Positions 61,604 to 64,000 of a stretch of DNA of 64,000 bases are shown piece by piece (position 1 is the stretch's first letter; the number at the start of each line of letters is the position of its first letter). This DNA is from AC-32 sp963716865 (GTDB taxonomy: Bacteria; Actinomycetota; Thermoleophilia; Gaiellales; Gaiellaceae): the NCBI GenBank assembly GCA_963716865.1, contig CAVQUF010000002.1, positions 1 through 64,000 on the forward strand, read 5' to 3'. Below the pieces are notes generated by a model that did not search any database, was not told where the DNA came from, and worked only from the letters and a program-made list of their open reading frames with translations. Position numbers and translations under genes: made by a program.

Positions 61604-62391
61604 GGGTAGGCCAGCGCGGCGGGCGGGTGAACCGAGACGGCGACGTGGTTCCCCGCGTCCTGCGTGTAGTGCGCGAGCGCCTGCCCCTCGACGCCCGCGA
61701 AGTTGAGGACGGTGCCGATCTTCGAGGTGGTCGAGGCCACTGACGAGCCGACGGTCAGGCTCGTGTCGAGGCGCAGGTGCGTCAGTGAGACGACCAGCGA
61801 CGGGTTCCCGCTCGGCTGGATGTCGATCCTCGAGCCGTAGGGCTTGCCGTCGAGGACATAGGGAGTGATCCCGACGATGGTGCCGTCGACCGGCGAGTAG
61901 ACGTCAGTCCCGGGAGCGGCGCCGACGTCGAGCGCGGCCGTGGCCGGTCCCGTGCCACCGTCGAGCACGAAGTAGCGCAGGCCGTTGTCCCCGCTGCCGA
62001 ACAGCTTCTTCGCGACGCGGCTGAACAGGCCCTGGTTGCCCTGGTGGCCGACCGGGTTGAGCGCGAGCGCTCCGTCACCCGACGCGTGGTAGGCGACCGC
62101 GGTGACTCGATCCTGGGCGATCGGAAGCTCGAGCCGGAGTGGCCCGCGCATCGCGACCACCTGCGGCTGGGGCGGTCCCGAGGGCAGGAGCCGAGTCGCC
62201 GGCGCCGGCGCCGTCGCGGCAGCGCGCAGCGGCGTGCTCCCGCGCGACGCGAAGGCCGTCAGGAACAGCGTGATCAGCGCGACCGTGGCCAGCAGGAGAA
62301 GGCCCACCAGGCGCCTCTTACGGCGCGCGGCAGCGGCCGTCTCCGCCCGCCGTCGGCGCACGGCCAGTGCGTGCCCGGAGGGTGGGGACAT
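61600..62391 (-). CDS. M23/LytM-like protein with degenerate metal site
   Basis: 263 residues. A cytoplasmic basic segment, one transmembrane helix (LVGLLLLATVALITLFLTAFA, about 29-49), a linker, and a LytM-like beta domain with GAAPGTDVYSPVDGTIVGITPYVLDGKPYG. The expected HxxxD reads TAALD (His lost), and the HxH near the end reads HVA, so the zinc site appears incomplete. It may regulate, rather than cut, peptidoglycan. The ATG has a -10 box TACGGT (62404-62399, minus) 7 nt upstream, divergent from the AI-2E gene. Confidence 0.75.
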   Translation of the reverse strand: MSPPSGHALAVRRRRAETAAAARRKRRLVGLLLLATVALITLFLTAFASRGSTPLRAAATAPAPATRLLPSGPPQPQVVAMRGPLRLELPIAQDRVTAVAYHASGDGALALNPVGHQGNQGLFSRVAKKLFGSGDNGLRYFVLDGGTGPATAALDVGAAPGTDVYSPVDGTIVGITPYVLDGKPYGSRIDIQPSGNPSLVVSLTHLRLDTSLTVGSSVASTTSKIGTVLNFAGVEGQALAHYTQDAGNHVAVSVHPPAALAYP

Positions 62392-62550
62392 CCGCGGCAC
62401 CGTAACGAAGGCGGCCTCCCGCTGCAACGCGCGTCCGGATTCGGCACGGCGCGGCTGGAGCGCCAGGGCCCCCTCGGACTCGAAGTCCCAGTCCCAGGCC
62501 GGCGGCCGCAGGCTCCGAAGCGGTACGACGCGCGCGCTACGATGCCGCTC

Positions 62551-63777
62551 ATGGCCGGGCCTCCTGTCGAGGCCGCGAAGATCCAGATCCCGCGCTGGAT
62601 TCAGCTCGTTGGTCTCCCGCTCCTGCTGCTGTTTCTGTGGGTGGTCTTGGGAGCGGCGCGTCACGTCGTCTTCCTCTTCCTGGTCGCGGCGCTGATCGCG
62701 TTCCTGCTCAACCCGCTCGTGCGCGCGCTGACGCGGGCGAAGATCCCGCGAGGCTTCGGTGTCGCGCTCGTGTATCTGGCGTTCACCGTCATCGTCCTGG
62801 CCGCGGCGTTCGCGCTCGGGACGGTGGTTGTACACCAGGCGAAGACGAGCACGACCCGCGTGAACGACTACTTTACGGTCGAGCACGGACAGGGCCACCA
62901 GACCCACGCCGACCGCGACGTCGACCGGTTCCAGCACTGGCTCAACACCCACCGGCTCAGGTCGATCAAGATCCGCAGGCAGGGCCACGACCTCGTCGAC
63001 AGGGTCCAGAAGAAGGATGTCTCGAAGTACACCGGGAAGGCGCTCGACTTCATCGAGGGCGCGGCGATCAGCACGATCAAGTTCCTCTTCAGCTTCGTGC
63101 TGGTGATCGTGGTCTCGATCTACATCCTGCTCGACATGCCGCGCCTGCAGCGCGCGGTCGACCGCCGGTTCCCGCCGCACCCGGGCTCGCCCGCGCTCCT
63201 GCCGCGGATCGAGCGCTCGCTGGCGAGCTACGTGCGCGGGCAGTTCCTGCTCTCGCTGATCATCGGGACGAGCGCGGGCTTAGGAATGTGGATCCTCGGG
63301 ATAACGGGCCTCGTCCCCGGGGCAGACCGGTACGCGGTCCTGTTCGGCGCCTGGGTCGCCGTGACCGAGGTGATCCCGTACCTCGGGCCGTGGCTCGGAG
63401 CGATCCCGCCGATCGTGTACGCGCTGGTCGTGCACCCGCTGGGCGCGGTCTGGGTCACGCTGCTCTTCCTCGGGATCCACCAGATCGAGGGGCACATCGT
63501 CGTACCGAACGTGATGGGCAGCGCGCTGCGGCTCCATCCGCTGCTGGTGATCTTCGGGCTGCTCGCGGGTGGCGAGGTCTACGGGCTCGCGGGGGCGCTC
63601 ATCGCGCTGCCGCTGCTGGCGGCCGCCCGCGCGATCTGGGAGTTCTTCGGCGAGCGCGTCGTGCTCGAGCCTTGGCGGGAAGGCGGGGAGGTTCCGATCG
63701 AGGTCGAGGTCGAGGAGGCGCGGACGGTGGCGCCCGTCCCGCCGCCCTCGGACCCGCCCGCAGCGGCCAGCCGGTGA
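62551..63777 (+). CDS. AI-2E family transporter
   Basis: 408 residues, about eight transmembrane helices. Family features: VFLFLVAALIAFLLNPLVRALTR near the start, a long soluble domain (about 95-160), SYVRGQFLLSLIIGTSAGLGMWILGI, and IHQIEGHIVVPNVMGSALRLHPLLVIFGLLAGG near the end. Members export small molecules or exchange ions. ATG at 62551 has a -10 box TACGAT (62538-62543) 7 nt upstream; an ATG three codons earlier overlaps this box. The end overlaps the ABC ATPase gene by 4 nt. Confidence 0.92.
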   Translation: MAGPPVEAAKIQIPRWIQLVGLPLLLLFLWVVLGAARHVVFLFLVAALIAFLLNPLVRALTRAKIPRGFGVALVYLAFTVIVLAAAFALGTVVVHQAKTSTTRVNDYFTVEHGQGHQTHADRDVDRFQHWLNTHRLRSIKIRRQGHDLVDRVQKKDVSKYTGKALDFIEGAAISTIKFLFSFVLVIVVSIYILLDMPRLQRAVDRRFPPHPGSPALLPRIERSLASYVRGQFLLSLIIGTSAGLGMWILGITGLVPGADRYAVLFGAWVAVTEVIPYLGPWLGAIPPIVYALVVHPLGAVWVTLLFLGIHQIEGHIVVPNVMGSALRLHPLLVIFGLLAGGEVYGLAGALIALPLLAAARAIWEFFGERVVLEPWREGGEVPIEVEVEEARTVAPVPPPSDPPAAASR

Positions 63778-64000
63778 GCTCGACCCAGCCGTTGCTCGCC
63801 GCCCGCGGGGCCGGCCGCAGGTTCGGGCAGACGACCGCGCTCGAGCCGGTCGAGCTCGAGGTCCGGGAGGGAGACGGGCTCGCGCTCGCCGGGCCCAACG
63901 GCGCCGGGAAGTCGACGCTGCTCGCGCTCCTGGCCGGGGCGCTCGAGGCGAGCGTCGGGCTGATCGAGCGGCGCAAGGGGGTCAAGGTCGGTTGGGCGCC
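63774..64000 (+). CDS. ABC transporter ATP-binding protein, partial at window end
   Basis: 75 residues visible. Starts at GTG overlapping the AI-2E stop (GTGA); LLAARGAGRRFGQTTALEPVELEVREGDGLALAGPNGAGKSTLL includes the Walker A motif GPNGAGKST (about 41-49). The short A-loop and lack of leader suggest an exporter ATPase such as the heme or lipid exporter type, but the rest lies beyond the window. Confidence 0.85.
   Translation, partial: MSSTQPLLAARGAGRRFGQTTALEPVELEVREGDGLALAGPNGAGKSTLLALLAGALEASVGLIERRKGVKVGWA

Overview
The window is 64 kb of very GC-rich, densely packed bacterial DNA. Gene content (futalosine-type menaquinone gene mqnD, MoxR/DUF58/DUF4129 cluster, phenylacetate genes, GC-biased codons, CIRCE-controlled groESL) and gene-start architecture (about 25 starts with a TAG/TAC-type -10 hexamer 6-9 nt upstream and no Shine-Dalgarno) point to a high-GC actinobacterium. 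Class Thermoleophilia is my best guess from style, not from a database match.

Layout. 1-4150: a tandem duplication of groES-groEL under CIRCE control, with an intact second copy and a decayed, frameshifted first copy. 4150-7620: small housekeeping and hypothetical genes (SRPBCC protein, methyltransferase, molbindin, DUF202, YgfZ). 7620-11080: an accretion island at a tRNA-Arg gene. It has a 48-bp direct repeat of the tRNA 3' half, a truncated integrase lacking its catalytic tyrosine, a low-GC methyltransferase, two unknown genes and repeated hairpin elements. 11140-12370: rsgA behind a 14-codon leader peptide and an intrinsic terminator, which looks like an attenuator. 12417-17800: three tandem 60-bp hairpin repeats, then a branched-chain amino-acid-type ABC transporter with a permease-ATPase fusion.

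17800-22810: ornithine-cyclodeaminase-like protein, class II aldolase, DtxR-type regulator, MqnD, thiolase and small unknowns. 22870-34110: a purine catabolism island with a frameshifted MFS transporter, M20 amidohydrolase, DUF3830, cytochrome-fused urate oxidase PuuD, OHCU decarboxylase, HIU hydrolase, 8-oxoguanine deaminase and adenine deaminase, facing a three-subunit xanthine dehydrogenase. Together these lead from adenine and oxidised guanine to urate and allantoin; no allantoinase is present in the window. 34127-45056: fatty-acid and aromatic CoA metabolism, with crotonase-family genes, paaG, and paaABCD (paaC frameshifted) divergent from a TetR gene across a perfect PaaR-type operator. 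45053-50690: 2H phosphoesterase, lipid kinase, and a DUF4129-MoxR-DUF58 cluster. 50700-54713: branched-chain 2-oxoacid dehydrogenase E1 alpha, E1 beta and E2, with an acetamidase gene inside the operon. 54748-64000: phosphodiesterase, Pcm, acylphosphatase, GtrA, two GT87-like membrane proteins, a YmdB-like phosphoesterase that appears to start at CTG, a degenerate M23 protein, an AI-2E exporter and the start of an ABC ATPase.

Recurring themes are leaderless starts that often recycle the upstream TAG stop codon as part of the -10 box, CTG starts in CTGA stop-start overlaps, and at least four families of short palindromic repeats. One of those families is translated inside the linkers of the E2 enzyme. 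Three genes carry frameshifts (groEL copy 1, the MFS transporter and paaC), so either real decay or indel errors in the assembly must be considered.
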